This document shows, piece by piece, positions 24,091 through 37,076 of a stretch of 64,000 bases of DNA; the stretch's first letter is position 1; the number at the start of each line of letters is the position of its first letter. The stretch comes from Artocarpus heterophyllus. Lineage: Eukaryota; Streptophyta; Magnoliopsida; Rosales; Moraceae. Under the pieces are notes generated by a model. It was given only the letters and a program-made list of their open reading frames with translations. It had not been told where the DNA came from and searched no databases. Where the stretch lies: NCBI GenBank assembly GCA_025403435.1, contig CM046349.1, forward strand, positions 21,102,004 to 21,166,003. Reading direction: 5' to 3'. A program made the translations under genes and the position numbers.

Positions 24091-24752
24091 ATAAAAAGCA
24101 TTCAAGCAACATTAGAATGCATGACTTCATTTATGCTCAATTATTAACTTTAATTATGAGCCTTTTATGAACATTCTATAAACTTAAATATTCATTTCTT
24201 TCTCAACCTTTATTCTTGTTCCTTAACTTTCTTTATCTTGTAACCTTCATTTTCCTTACTTTACTTTAGTGTTCGTACCAACTCATTAATCATGAGATCA
24301 TAAACATGATGCTTCCCTTGTGGAAGACTTGAGACCATCAAACATTGAGGTCTTGTACCTCACCTTTAGGAGGTCACACTTTAATTTTACTTTTATTACC
24401 TCATAACAAAGAGGCTGGTACGACACTTTCTTTTTATCTTAACGTTACCTTCTTATTAACTTTAGTGAGCATTTCAAATGCAATCACATCATATGCAATA
24501 CATTTGCAATTCATAGCTTGTACTATAAAATTTATTGCATAACAGATGCAACATATTGCATAATAAACGCAACATAAAATGCAAACACATTTTACTAATC
24601 ATAATTTGCATTCTAACACTCATTGCATAACAAATGCAACATATTGCTTAATAAATACATCATAAAATGCAAACACATTTTGCAAACTATAACTTTTATT
24701 CTTAAATTTATTGCACAATAAATGCAACTTATTGCATAGTAAATGCATCATT

Positions 24753-24989
24753 AAACCTTTAACTTAAACTATAAAACATTATGCATTGTCATAATGCAAA
24801 ACATACTTTCAATACTTTGAAAATCATAACTTAAACTTTTAAATAACATTATGCATATCAATATGCAAATAAACCTTTAACTTAAACTATAAAACATTTT
24901 TGCATTGTCATAATGCAAAACATACTTTCAATACTTTGAAAATCATAACTTAAACTTTTAAATAACGTTATGCATATCAATATGCAAAT
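24753..24989. repeat. Tandem duplication of about 118 bp
   Basis: Copies 24753-24870 and 24871-24989 both begin AAACCTTTAACTTAAACTAT and differ at a few bases. A third partial copy starts at 24990. TGCAT/ATGCA words are frequent throughout 24480-25110. Confidence 0.9.
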
Positions 24990-26086
24990 AAACCTTTAAC
25001 ATAACGATTGCAAATTCATTGCAAATCTTTTTTTTTCTTGAACTTTAAAACTTTTTGCATAATAAATGCAAATATACTTTAAAAGGAACTTGCTTAACAA
25101 TTGCAAACACATTTGCAAATCATATAAATAAACATTTAAAAATCATTTACTTCATGCTGTAGGTGAGGTTTGAAACTTACCCGAACTATACTCTAGCGTT
25201 CTCTATTCCGTTCCTTTTCCTTCCATTAGTCGGCCTCTGTGTCCTGATCAAACGACAGCCGACTCATTAATTAACTTTCTTTATTATCAATCCACTCGAT
25301 TGATAATAAAATGTAAACATTAATCATTCTTTCCTTATTCATAACTTGGTATACTATCGGTCTACCATTCTCTTACTCAACCTTATAAACTGTCAGTTTA
25401 CATTTCCTTCAATTAACCTTGTAACCCACCGGGGTTACATTTCCTTTTAACTTTGTAACCCATCGGTTACCACTCGTTTACTTAAAACATTCCTCGTTAA
25501 ATCTTGATCTCACATGACCGTTACGTTACTTAACGTATCACAGAACATTTTCCATCTAATAACATTATGCTAAATCGGAGTGTTCGACTCCGTTCTAGCC
25601 GTTTCCTTAAAAATGACGATTTTACCCTTAACGGGTTTTTCGTCACCTTGTAACGTTATAAAACCTATTCTCACATAAAACAGTGTAACAATCACTGATC
25701 ATGCATTTCATAAATTTTTATGAAAGCATCTAAAACAGTTCATACTGCAGTCGAGATTCCTACTTACTTGAACTCCAAGCTAAGCAGATCCAGTTGTATC
25801 TCGCTGCATCTACAGTATATGAAGCATCCTCTGCAGTGCTCCTCGAGCGACCATGAATGGCTAAGAATGCTTCCTGGAGATCATTCATTCTTGAAAACGT
25901 CATTCTGGACTCCGATACTACTGTTTGAATCGCCTCGATCCGCGTACAGTCGGTACCGGACGATTTTCATCGGAGTGGAATTTGCTCGAACGGAGGTCAC
26001 CATTGCGTTCAGAGCATCGAAACGAGTCAGGAGGCGGTCTCGGATCTTCGATCGGAGGTCCGGATCAAAAAATCCCATTTTGCCCT

Positions 26087-26134
26087 TTGACCGGCCGTTG
26101 ACCGGCGTTGACCGCCGTTGACCGGCCGTTGACC
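26087..26134 (+). promoter_or_regulatory. Five W-box-like TTGACC sites at helical spacing
   Basis: TTGACC starts at 26087, 26098, 26108, 26118 and 26129. TTGACC/T is the core of the WRKY W-box. The phasing (11, 10, 10, 11 bp) is seen in the sequence; regulatory use is inference. Confidence 0.6.
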
Positions 26135-27016
26135 GGCGGCGGTTGGCTCCGTTGAGGGCTGAGCTCGAGCCTACCCCCCCTAATCCGACCCTCCTGAGTC
26201 GATTGGTGGGGTCAATTTCACCCAATTCGGCCTCCATCTGCTCCAATCGAGGATGGATTTCTCGGCTAACACCGGCGGCTCCGATCTCGGTCCTCCGGCG
26301 ACGGTAGCCCAAAATTGACTTGGGCGTTTTCTTCCCCGTGACCCTCTGAGCATTTCCCCTATGTTGGGGCAGCTCAACACCGCGTGGAACGGCGGCTCCA
26401 CCTCCTCACGGCGGCGCTCCACGGTGGACCTTGGTTCTCCGCCTTCTCGCGGTGTTTCCCCAAAATTGAGGTGTTGGGAAGCTTCCTCTCGGTCCTCTGA
26501 ACGTGTTTGTGCCTTCAATTTGGCACAAAACGGCCTAAAATGGCCAACCCAACCTCACCCACGTCGACGGTGGCGGGTGCCTTCGTTCTCCGGCGAGGGG
26601 CGGCGGAAAGGAGCAATTGACCGAGGGGTCTTGCTCGCCGTCGCCCTCTGATCATTTTGGCACCGGCGGTGTGCCACACCGCCACCAGGCACGACGGCTG
26701 CGACGGCGGCTCCACGGCGGCGACGGGGCAGCTCCGGCGAAGCCTTTCCAGCCAAAATTGAGCTGAAAAATTGGTACCATCTTGTTCCTCTCCTCACACT
26801 GAGTCCATAGACACCAAAATCACGTCGATTGGTGGTCGGACGGCCGAGAAACGACGTCAGGAAAATATGGGTTTCGCCGCCACTTTGGGCGGCGCGTGGG
26901 CCCTCCTCCGGCGGCTATTTGGGTGGCACGACACCTCGTTGGACTCAGCTCAACGAGAGCTTCCCACTGGTATGGGAGGTGTCGAAAAATAACGCCGGAA
27001 TCTCAAACGAGATTTG

Positions 27017-27062
27017 AGGAGAGAGAGAGAAAATCTAGAGAGAGAAAGAGGAGAGAGAAAGT
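27017..27062. repeat. GA-rich microsatellite
   Basis: An interrupted (GA)n tract near the end of the solo LTR; it reads CT-rich on the minus strand. Confidence 0.7.
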
Positions 27063-27447
27063 CTCGAATTTGCTTTGAATTTCTGATTTTTTTTTTCTTT
27101 TATACAAAGTATAAAATAAAATTGTGGTCCACACAATTCAATTCTTATACTGCGTTGCTCTAACACTGTATAATTTTCCATCTTATTATACAGTATTTTC
27201 CTTTAATTGTACTTTGTCTTAACATAATCTTTAATTTAATGCATTTTTAATGCACTAAAAATCTCGGGTGTTACAGTGTCACCGGAGTGAATTCGCTCTC
27301 TTCCTTCCAGCAATTTTGCCTTTTTTGTCATCCTGGTAAGATTCTATGATTTTCTTATCAATCTAATCGAACTGCATGGACCCTACGAGGGTTTTGTGGG
27401 AATTAATTTTGATTTTTCGCTGGTTATTTAAATCACAAAAACCAACA

Positions 27448-28779
27448 AAACCCAATAATAACATATGTTTTAATGATTAATTCGTTATGTTTTTGTTGTA
27501 ATGCCTACTTTTTTCTCAATTATAATTTTATTATTCATCAAAAAGTTAAAATATATATAAAAGATTAAAGCTTATAAGCATAGTCATTAAAAATATACCT
27601 TTCAACATAGTCATATGAATAAAAAACTTAGTATTAAACACGTAAATCTCAACAAAGAGCATGGAAATTAATTCAGGTTGGAATAAAATTTACCTTTGTA
27701 TTTTATTCATTTTTACTCGTAGATCTAGCCAATAGCAGCGGTCAAATTCTCATGTATTGGGTAGTAAAACCCACTTTATGTATACTTTAAAATCAAATAA
27801 AATATGACCTGGCTTTGATAAATCGTTGGCATAACAGAAGTGATATTGTTTTATGTAAATATATCCAAGGGATAGTTATACTGCTGCATCTATCTTGTGG
27901 ATACGGAAAAAGTGGTAGGCAGGGAAGGTGTACGGGTGAGGGAAGAGAGAGAAAATCATTTCACTCGCTAAAGTACATAAAATTATTCAGAACATCCATT
28001 CAACTATTACAATTTAATAATTTCCCTGCCAGTAATTAATTTTATGTCCACTTGCCCTCGAAGTCTATGCAAACTTTTTTAAGTAGATTAAAGTGGCATT
28101 TATATTTATCAAATTTGGAAAAATTAAAGATCAATTTCTTAAACGTCCCACTTGAACTATCTATCATAATTTAAATAATATGCTACTCGAATTTTAAAAA
28201 GAGATTTATTTCACCATTAAGCTATATAAAATTGTTTAAAACATCCTCTGAACTAATGTAATTTACTAAACCTCTCCCAAGCTATTACTTTTGTATAAGT
28301 TTGTCTTTCAATTTTTTAAAATCAATAGTTCGGAAGGTAATTTTTAAAATTGTATAGTCTAGGGGTGAAATAAACCTTTATTAAAGTTTCGGGGGCATGA
28401 GGAACTAAGGTTTATGGTTCAGAGCATCCATAACATTAATCCAAATTTAATTTGTAAAATCAAATGTGGGAACGGCAGTTTCCTTTTTAAATTACGTGGG
28501 TCAAAAAAATAATTTGGTTGCATATCGGGTTTAGGGGGATATAGTGTTTCTCACAATTTTTTTTGGGTGATTTTACAGTACCATTATTTTTAGAGAAAAT
28601 TATGACCAATAATTAAACCAATTGCTTGTTTTATATTCACCAAGTAAACCATTGGTTGATTCTTTTTTGCTTCATCCTTCCAATTTCTCTCAAACTGATT
28701 AGATTCTACTCAAATGTGGAAACTAGTGGTTTATTTTGCATCCAATTAACTTTTATTTTTTTTCACATGCTAACTCCTT
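27448..28779. other. AT-rich intergenic DNA
   Basis: No supported gene. A 74-codon frame at 27815-28039 has no recognisable feature. 28130-28420 has the look of an old AT-rich inverted-repeat element but I could not set ends. Confidence 0.5.
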
Positions 28780-28908
28780 TAACTCATAAACGTATTGCTC
28801 AAGTGGTTGTAGGCATAGTCTATCGATAAAAATCATACTTGACTCTAATTAAAAGTGAAAAGTTCCAATCCCGTTATCCTAAGTTTAAAAAAAAGAAAAA
28901 AAAGAGAT
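28780..28908 (+). mobile_element. SINE-like tRNA-derived remnant
   Basis: A box-like TTGCTCAAGTGGTT (28794-28807) and B box-like GTTCCAATCCC (28862-28872) are 55 bp apart, followed by an A-rich tail (28885-28907). The B box differs at one key position from the consensus. Confidence 0.4.
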
Positions 28909-28984
28909 GTGTTACTCAATTCTATTAGATTTACCCTATAATCCAAAATATTGCCAGACATTTTGATAATCAATTGAATCTAAC

Positions 28985-29085
28985 CCCTTTATTTATTTAT
29001 TTTTTAAGAGAATTGAACCTCATGTTTTGGTTTTTCAAAAGATGTTAATTTTCCGGACCATGAGGTTACAGCACAAATAGACATC
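28985..29085 (-). mobile_element. SINE-like tRNA-derived remnant, minus strand
   Basis: On the minus strand, TGCTGTAACCTCATGG resembles an A box, and GAGGTTCAATTCT contains a good B box (29009-29021). An AAATAAATAAAT tail follows at 29006-28991. Confidence 0.4.
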
Positions 29086-29204
29086 AAGGTGAAATTTCTT
29101 CATCAAACAACATGATTATTGAATAAATCTTACAATGATTTAGCCGGCCAACATATTCTAATCATATCATCGTCTTCATTTTTGAAATCAATTACGTCTT
29201 AAAT

Positions 29205-31892
29205 TGTCACAACCTGCCTTTTTTAGGCTGTAATTAACCTTTTTCTTTACTTACTTATAGGCAAAAATTTAGAAATATTTTTTTTTCTTCATAATAAAAT
29301 AATTTACATGTATTAATTTTGGTAACTTCCAAAACACTTTATATTTACATAAACATTCTTACTTTTACAAAATTGTTTATCAAACATTTCATTTCAAAAT
29401 AACATCAAACATTTCATAGTGGAAAATATACAGCAGCGGATTCCATACCTAATCTGCACTCCATCCATCCCTCTTCTAGCTCATCATTAAAACTTATTCT
29501 GACCTTCTCGTCGGAATACCTACAGCATTAAATACTTAATGAGCTAACACCTAATAAGTCCCATAGATCCCACATGAACAATCAAATGAATGCATGATTC
29601 AATTATGCTTTCTTATAAACTTTTTTTATCATCATCATTTCTTATCTTTAGCTAGGGCCCAAGTGTTCGTACCATTGCGTATTTTCATTTAGGTCTACGT
29701 AACACTATGACCATACTTTATCCTTTAAACTCCCATTAATACAGGAGTCGGTACGACACTTTTCTTAATTTATGGTGACATATTTACCAGTCCAATTATT
29801 ATGGTTGACATACTATGCATGAAGTGATAATCATATGTTATCCATGATACATAAACTCGTTTGCATAACATAGTACACATAAGTATCTACTTTATATACA
29901 CACAGGAATTCATCATTGTACACATAGGTACATAACATTCCATACACACAGGTGCGTAATATATTGTACATACTAGTACATAACAAGTTATACAATCAGG
30001 TATTTTAATCGTATACTCACAGGTATCCATACGATACCCCTAGGTATTCATTTCATAGCAAACACACAAGTTTATACCTTAATATATACTCAGGTATATA
30101 TGTACATACATTCTATACCTACACTTTCATACTATAGGTGTGAAGGGTACTTACTTATTTTTGAGTACCATAAAATTAACTTCGGTCTCCTTTCTCCTAG
30201 ACTCCTAGGATCCTATTGGTCAATTAAAAATTATTAGCCAATTCTACTACGTTTCGTTACTTAATTAGTCGAGTTGCATAACTGTATACAACTCTGAAAC
30301 CACTGGTTTCCTTATTCTTATCTTATCCCATGCCATTACCCTTAACGAAGAGCGAATTCTTTCTAATCACTCTTTTTCCCTCTTGGGGTCATTTTGAAAC
30401 AATTCTGTTTTTCTCTCGGGGAAAAATGAGGACTTTGCCCCTAGCAGGCTGACTAATCTCCCGAGCTCATTTTCGCTCTTCTAATGGGAATAATCTTTTA
30501 CTCATTTCAAAATAATATCCTAATGGGTCGGATTACCTCAATTCCTTACGGTACCCTATTTCTGTAAAATTTTACAGTTTAGCCCCTTAACTGAAAACTT
30601 TGACAATTTTGCCCCGAGGGTAAAATTTTCCTTTTTAAACCAAAATTTTCTATTTTTCTCATGGATCATTTTTGCTCAAAGTATCATATTCAAAATCCTT
30701 TGGGAAATGACGTTTTTGCCCTTTTAAAATTTTTTCACAATTTTCACAATTTCTTTGAAAAATCAAAATCTCACAATCGATCAAGATTTTTGATGAACTG
30801 TCCACGTTGCCTAACAGTTTCATCAAGATCTACAACTTTTGTGTTTTAACTTTTGTGAAAATCTCACTACACAGGGACATTTTTGGCCATTTTTCAATTT
30901 TACCGAGAAATAACTTTTTATTACAATTTAGTCCTTAAGGCATTTTTGGAAAAATCCATTTCAAAATTGCATATTTATCCCTACAGAAACCTTTTCATCC
31001 TTTGTTTAAATTATTATCATGCTCAAACATCACTTTTGCTAAGACTAATGTCAAAATTACAAAAATAATATTTTTTTGCAAAAACGACCATTGTGCACTA
31101 TAAACCAAAATTTCACAACTTCAACATGCCATACATCACATATCCATGAAATTCCATCAAATACATTTTCAAGAACCCACATAGGTTCAAAGGAATAAAA
31201 ATCAAAACAAAAATTACAAAATTTCAAAACTTTGAAATTCAAAGCTTGCCCAAATAACGCTCTTTTGATTTCTAGCCTTCCAAGGCTCCTTGAACTCCTT
31301 CCTAGGCTTCATTTTCATGCAAAAACACCATGAATTAATTTTCCCCTTAACCCATGAAAAATCCCTTGAAACTTGCTAAAAAGTTTGGGATTTTACCTTA
31401 AATCTTATGAAAAATCCTTGAGCCTTGCTTCTTTAACTTGTTTGGGGTTATTTTTGCAAAGTGTAGGGCTGAAATTTTTTTTTGAGAGGTCTAGCTATGG
31501 CTGCCGAATATGGGAGGAAGAAGGAAATGAATTTTTTTTTGATAATTTTGTAATAAATGCTTCCTTATCCCATTTTGATGACTCATGGTCATCCATAAGG
31601 ATACCCTAAGTGGCGACATGCTATTGGGCCACATTTCTAAGTTTGGTGGCCCAATCAAATTCGGTTGGGTGTCCACTTTGTGGGATCCAAAAACCTACAC
31701 AGTTTAATTTTTCTTCATAGTATTTTTCTTACACTGCCGTTGTCAAATCAGTGTACCTCCTATCCTTAGACTGTATAAAAATATTTCACTTACTTTTCGT
31801 TCACTTTTGAAGGCCAATCATGACACTTTTCATATCTGCGTTTTTACTTATACTGCTTCAGCTTCCTTTTTACCCTGGGTTAGGGTTTGGAC
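29205..31892 (-). repeat. Older gypsy-type LTR (family 5), truncated by LTR A
   Basis: It starts TGTCACAACCTGCC and runs 2688 bp to where LTR A begins, right after GGGTTAGGGTTTGGAC. Its last 750 bp match 18829-19600. The rest of the family-5 LTR is not found beyond the inverted pair (at 46668), which marks a rearrangement. No ORF of note. Orientation is tentative. Confidence 0.65.
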
Positions 31893-33011
31893 TGTTAGAT
31901 ATGTATGCCATAAGGAGTAAAAATGTAATACGTTTTTGGAGACATTTTTATCAATAAAGAATTTATTCATTTGTATATACCAAATCTTATCCTCTTTACG
32001 TTCATATTTGTTGAATGTGTGTTAAGCAAACAGTAGTTTGAGACTGTCGGTCTAAACCTTCAAGAATTGGGCATATGATAGACTGGTTATGCGAAAGACA
32101 CGATTCTTAAGGTGACGGTCTAAAACATATGATCCGCAATCGAGGGAATAAAGTTAGGTGCTTTATTCATGCAAAGATTGTTATGTTGTCTATATCTCTA
32201 TTGGGAGATGGTTTGTCTTGACCATCGGAGTTGGACTCCGTGAATAGAAACATTGGCACGTTGTCATAGGTGACGATGTGTTGGATCGGGACACAATGTG
32301 AATTGATTTGGATTAATAATTCTGTCTTGGCAAATCGATTCACTTTATACAATCATTTGTATTGTATCTTAATCTTGAGATAGATAGTGGGCCCGTTGTC
32401 TCGACTTACGTCTTTTGATGTACCAAAGGGTGACTCCTACATCTCAATAGTGGTATGCATGCCAGTACGTTGGAGGCATGACTCTTGATAGCGTCGACTT
32501 GTTATTCATAGATATGGAATCCATAGCTCCTCTTTAGGAGTAATGATTTCCTCTTATATGCATTATCCTGTAATTGGAAAACTGGAGCGCTCAACCATTT
32601 GGATACATAGGTGTAACCAAATGGTATACTATCTTTGGATGGTAAGTTTTCTAATGGTGAGATAATGAAACGTAAGATAAAAATAATCGGGAAGGTAAGA
32701 CAGAACTTGTCCTTAAGCTGATTATGGATTATCATATGGGGATACGATACACTTTGATATGTCATGGAGACTTAGCTATATGGGATTCGCAATTCTATAA
32801 AGTTCGAGATTGCAGCTCCAAGCTTTTAGTGGAGTAGCGTTGGAGTTGATAATTGTGAAATGTATATCTAGGATATTGGGTTTCATAATTATCGAGAGCT
32901 TGAACTTTATAGGTCCATTTTGGTCCCCTTTGCTAGCTCATAAAATCTTGTAACGATATGGCGTGCTTTTTCAATAATTGGTGACTTATGTCAGATTTAT
33001 TAGATTGGTTT

Positions 33012-35572
33012 TGTAACGCCCCCTACGAACGTCACAGATGTCGTTACATTCATACATTCATACTTGTTTAAACTTTAAACATAAACGTAAGTCCAAAACT
33101 TATACGATACTTTAAATTATAAATGTAATTAAACATACTTAACCAGGATCCATTCATGCATTTTTTTTAATAACATTGCTTAACTTATTCCATATCATAA
33201 TTTATTCAATTATACTTTAAATTAATCATGAACTTAGTTTAATAAAATAGACATACCAAGTTGTAAAATTATAACTTATATAAAAAATATCACATCATTT
33301 AATAGAACATGCTCCCACAGTTCGACAGGCCGAACTTGGAACTTCGGCAGGCCGAACATGATCGGCAAGCCGGAGTTTCTCAACCGACAGGCCGAACATG
33401 ATCGGCAAGCCGGAGTTTCTCAACCGACAAGCCGGCGGAGACTTTGCAAACCTGGCTTAAAAACTCATCATCGTCCGACAGGCCGAAAACGTGATCGGCA
33501 AGTCGAACTTTCGGACATCAGCAGGCAGACCAAGGATGTTCGGCAGGCCGATCAAGCCAAAATACTTAAGAAAACTTAATTTGTAAAACAGATATAACTT
33601 TTCATAAAAATGCAGAAGATCAAAATTCTTTAAAAATATAAAACCATAGTTCAAGTATTCTTAAAACTTAAAATAAAAATAATGTTCAAAATATAAAACT
33701 TGATTTAAAACATAAAATCATTCTTCTTGGCATTCTTTCGGTTACAATTCATCGTGCTTTGTGCTCACACGCCTTCCCATGTCCTCCACCTATTCCATGA
33801 TCTTCTTACCCATATCTGCAACATGACATAAAACTTGATTAAGCTAATGCTTAGTAAGTACAAATAATTCTCACAATTTAAAACATTTCATATACATCAT
33901 CATCATCATCGTCATCATATTATAAAAGTGCCTTAAGTACAATTTCATAGAAACATATCTTGCATTACATTGGCCATATTAAAACTTATTCCATTTTATC
34001 TTAAGGGCCCAAGTGTTGCACCATAATCATCATTGTAGGCGCACCGTCATGAGAGGAGAAGGGTAGCTAATCCCAAACCAAACATGACATCATAACATAT
34101 CATTTCATAACATTGGTGTGCAACACTTATTAGGTGATACATATATACATAATTTTCATACTTTAAAACATGTCATCATCATACATGCATAACTTTAAAT
34201 CATGATAATCTTTCATAAGAAATCTTTTAAGGAAAATAACCATAAAATCATCATGAATATCATTGTGAACATATCATCAAACCTTGTAAAACGTGTCATG
34301 TTGTAGGTGAGAATGTACTTACCTTAAAGCTAGCTTACTTAACCTTTGAATATGCTTTGGTGACGACGCCGTGGTCTCGAAGTGCTCGTTCCTTTGTGTG
34401 TTCATGCCATTTTTTCATTTAAAAATACAATAAAATTAATACTTATCACAAAACATTCATTCATATAACATTCATCTCATATTACAAACATAATTCATAT
34501 CCATCATTGTGAAAACATAAAATTATCATCACATATTCATTCATCTCATATAAACATTATTCATAACTTGCTTCCTTAAATATTATCATCAAAACATCTC
34601 ATACATTACAAACATGAAAATCTTTTGAAAACATTTTCTAATAATTTAAAATACATACATTTTAAAATTCATACAAACATCTTATTATCATGTATTTCAA
34701 CACCATAAAATTATTTCATCATCAATCAAAATCATTTAAGCATATAAAACATTTTATAAAACGAAAATCCAAAAAAAACAACATTGTTAAAACAGTTTTC
34801 TCATAGAAATTTCATAACATAAAATACACTCATCATATATTATACATGCACATTCTTGACAATTTTCATGAAAAACATCATTCATTACCCCTTGAATAAA
34901 TATTACATTTCCATGCATCAAAGTTAAATAGTAATATTTCACTGTGAGGGGTAGAGGATAGAAAATTCATCTTTTTCATAGAAACACCGAAACGACTTGA
35001 AACTTGAAGAAACATCACATAATACATATAGGAACATCATAATAAAAATTCAGAGCAAAATACAATACCTAGAGAAAGATATTGTAAACGAATTGAGGAG
35101 GAGAAATTCCTTTCAGAGTTACTGAAAAAATTGAGTTCTTACCTTGAAAATTTCTTCTCAAAATTCTTGATTTCAACCAACAAAATATAATTTTTCTTCT
35201 CAATTTTTTTTTCTTTCAATATTCTTGCAGAGAATTTTTGAGAGGAAAGAGGATGGAACTCATGGAGAAGAGAAGAGAAAGAAAGAAATTAGCAAAACGT
35301 CTCAGAACTGAGAGAGAGAAAAGAGTGAGAAAATGAGAGAAAAACTGAGGAACAGAATGTGAGAAATTTTTTAATGTAACGAGCATAATGAAAATTCATT
35401 ACCCTCCATTAAGTCAGAATTTTTCTGACTGTTTGAAAGCAACTAGCGTGGAGGAAGGAGAGAAAAGAGGGAAGTCAAACAATCACTCCTCACTTACCAT
35501 GTTTAATAAAATTTCCTTAACATTGTTACTAACTTAACATGATTCATTACATAAAAATAGGTGGGTGTTACA
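33012..35572 (-). repeat. E3 left LTR (3' LTR)
   Basis: It is 2561 bp. It lacks about 490 bp that the right LTR has at ~42886-43379, including motif array H. It carries a 40-bp tandem duplication inside array F (33351-33390 and 33391-33430). Confidence 0.95.
33319..33549. repeat. Motif array F in E3 left LTR
   Basis: About nine or ten units of the TTCGGCAGGCCGAAC type. A 40-bp block GCCGAACATGATCGGCAAGC... is repeated twice almost perfectly, adding two units compared with array G. Confidence 0.85.
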
Positions 35573-35586
35573 ATTCTCCCCACCTT
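35573..35586 (-). promoter_or_regulatory. E3 polypurine tract
   Basis: On the minus strand it reads AAGGTGGGGAGAAT directly before the 3' LTR. Confidence 0.85.
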
Positions 35587-35608
35587 ATAAAAGTTTCGTC
35601 CTCAAAAC

Positions 35609-37049
35609 TTAGAATAAATACGGATACATAGATCTCATGTCATCTTCTCGTTCCCATGTGGCTTCTTCAACTTGATGATTTCGCCATAACACCTTAACCA
35701 ATTGAATTTCTTTATTCCTCACGGTCTTAGTTTTCTGATCGAGTATCTTCACTGGCTTTTCTTCATAACTTAAGTCTTCTCCTATCTCGAGCACTTGTGG
35801 CTCAATCACATGCGTAGGGTCCGGAACATACTTCTTGAGCATGGAGGCATGGAACACATCATGCATTGCAGACATCTTAGAAGGCAACTTCAGCTGATAA
35901 GCTACTTTGCCTATCCGCTTCCTGGTTTCAAATGGACCAATGAATCTTAGACTTAACTTGCTTTTCTTTCCAAACCTCATAACTCCTTTCATTGGTACAA
36001 CTTTTAAAAACACATATTCGCCCACGGCGAACTCTAAGGGTCTTCTTCTCTTGTCAGCATAACTCTTCTGATAGCTTTGAGTAGTCTATTCTTCTTCTTA
36101 TCAAATTTATCATCTTAGAAGTTTCGTTAACAAAATCAGTTCTTTTAGCATCGACACTTTCCATCAACTTCTTTTCACCAGCTTCGTGCCAACATATAGG
36201 CGACCTACATTTTCGTCCATACAGCGCCTCATAAGGTGCCATCCCAATTGTCGCCTGAAAGCTGTTGTTGTAAGCAAACTTTGCTAATGGCAACATTTTA
36301 CACCAGCTGGTCTTAAAATCGAGAGAACAGGCCCAAAGCATATCCTCTACAATCAAGTTCGTCCTCTCCGTTTGGCCGTCTGTCTGAGGATGAAAAGCTA
36401 TACTGAAATGTTGCCTGGTTCCCATTACAGTCTGTACACTTTTCCAAAACTTCGATGTGAACCTGCCATCACGATCTGAGATGATTGACTTGGGAATTCC
36501 ACGAAGTCGAACAATTTCCTTAACATAGAGTTTTGCTAACCGTTCCATGGAGTAAGTGATCTTGATAGGAATGAAATGCGCCATCTTAGTCAGTCGATCC
36601 ACAACTACCCAAATTGCATCATAACCATTCATAGTTCTGGGCAAACCGGTAATGAGATCCATTGCTATATCCTCCCATTTCCATTCCGGTATTTGGATAG
36701 ACTACAGTTCACCACCAGGTCTCTGGTGTTTAGCCTTTACTTGCTGACATGTCATACATTTCTTCACATACATTGCAACATCACGTTTCATTCTAAACCA
36801 CCAAAAGTTACCCCTTAGATCATTATACATCTTTGTTGCACCTGGATGAATAGAGTAAGGAGTGTCATGAATTTCCGCCAAGATCTTTTCCTTTAAATCA
36901 TCAACATTGGGAACACATAAATGGTCCTTGAGGTACAGAGTTTCATCATTCGCAATATGAAAATCTTGACATTTTCCTTCTTTCATTTCTTGCTTGATCC
37001 TTGCAAGACTTACATCTTGATCTTGTTTTCTCCGAATCTCATCATACAT
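35609..37049 (-). pseudogene. E3 integrase with chromodomain-like tail, broken
   Basis: The zinc-binding part (HPGATKMYNDL...CMTCQQVKAKH) is at 36702-36840. A TAG after RPGGEL (about 36705) replaces an expected Gln. The core 36054-36662 has MDLITGLP, SDRDGRFTSKFW and TDGQTERTN, so all three catalytic residues look present, then YGRKCRSPICW. A frameshift near 36050 is followed by 35609-36025, with GPFE, HDVFHASMLKKY and a C-terminal EEKPVKILD...VEEATWE segment typical of Tekay/Del chromodomains. Not functional as it stands. Confidence 0.92.
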
Positions 37050-37076
37050 CGTCAGAGCAAGAGAGAGTGCTGATAG

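Larger units (their letters stand above)
23107..27275 (-). repeat. 4.17-kb gypsy-type solo LTR with perfect TSD
   Basis: It starts TGTGACGACCCGCC and ends GGGTGTTACA, flanked by GTGTC at 23102-23106 and 27276-27280. No gag-pol is inside, so it is a solo LTR (or a very long non-autonomous unit). It shares blocks with 29205-31892 (AGTGTTCGTACCA, GGTACGACACTT, CTACAGCAT...TTAATGAGCT), which suggests a related Tekay-type family. The orientation is tentative. The part 25880-27000 is GC-rich; its ORFs overlap on both strands and show no domain. Confidence 0.8.
21769..27447 (+). repeat. Copia-type solo LTR, interrupted by a nested solo LTR
   Basis: The left part 21769-23106 starts TGTTAGTGATGTGCCCTAGG. 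The right part 27281-27447 contains CGAACTGCATGGACCCTACG and ends ACCAACA. Together they make about 1.5 kb. No primer site or coding region adjoins, so it is probably solo. I could not find a matching target duplication, so the ends are provisional. Confidence 0.55.

Noticed and set aside
25881..26992. Several overlapping ORFs on both strands (up to 143 codons) in the GC-rich part of the solo LTR
   Set aside because: They overlap on both strands, are Arg/Ser/Gly-rich as expected for GC-rich noncoding DNA, show no domain, and lie inside an LTR with exact TSD.
27815..28039. 74-codon frame as a possible small gene
   Set aside because: No domain, no promoter or codon signal; flanked by AT-rich repeats.
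33896..33920. ATC/GTC repeat that could suggest a CRISPR-like or satellite array
   Set aside because: It is a simple trinucleotide tract in the E3 LTR. The motif arrays also lack constant-length repeats and spacers, and this is plant nuclear DNA.
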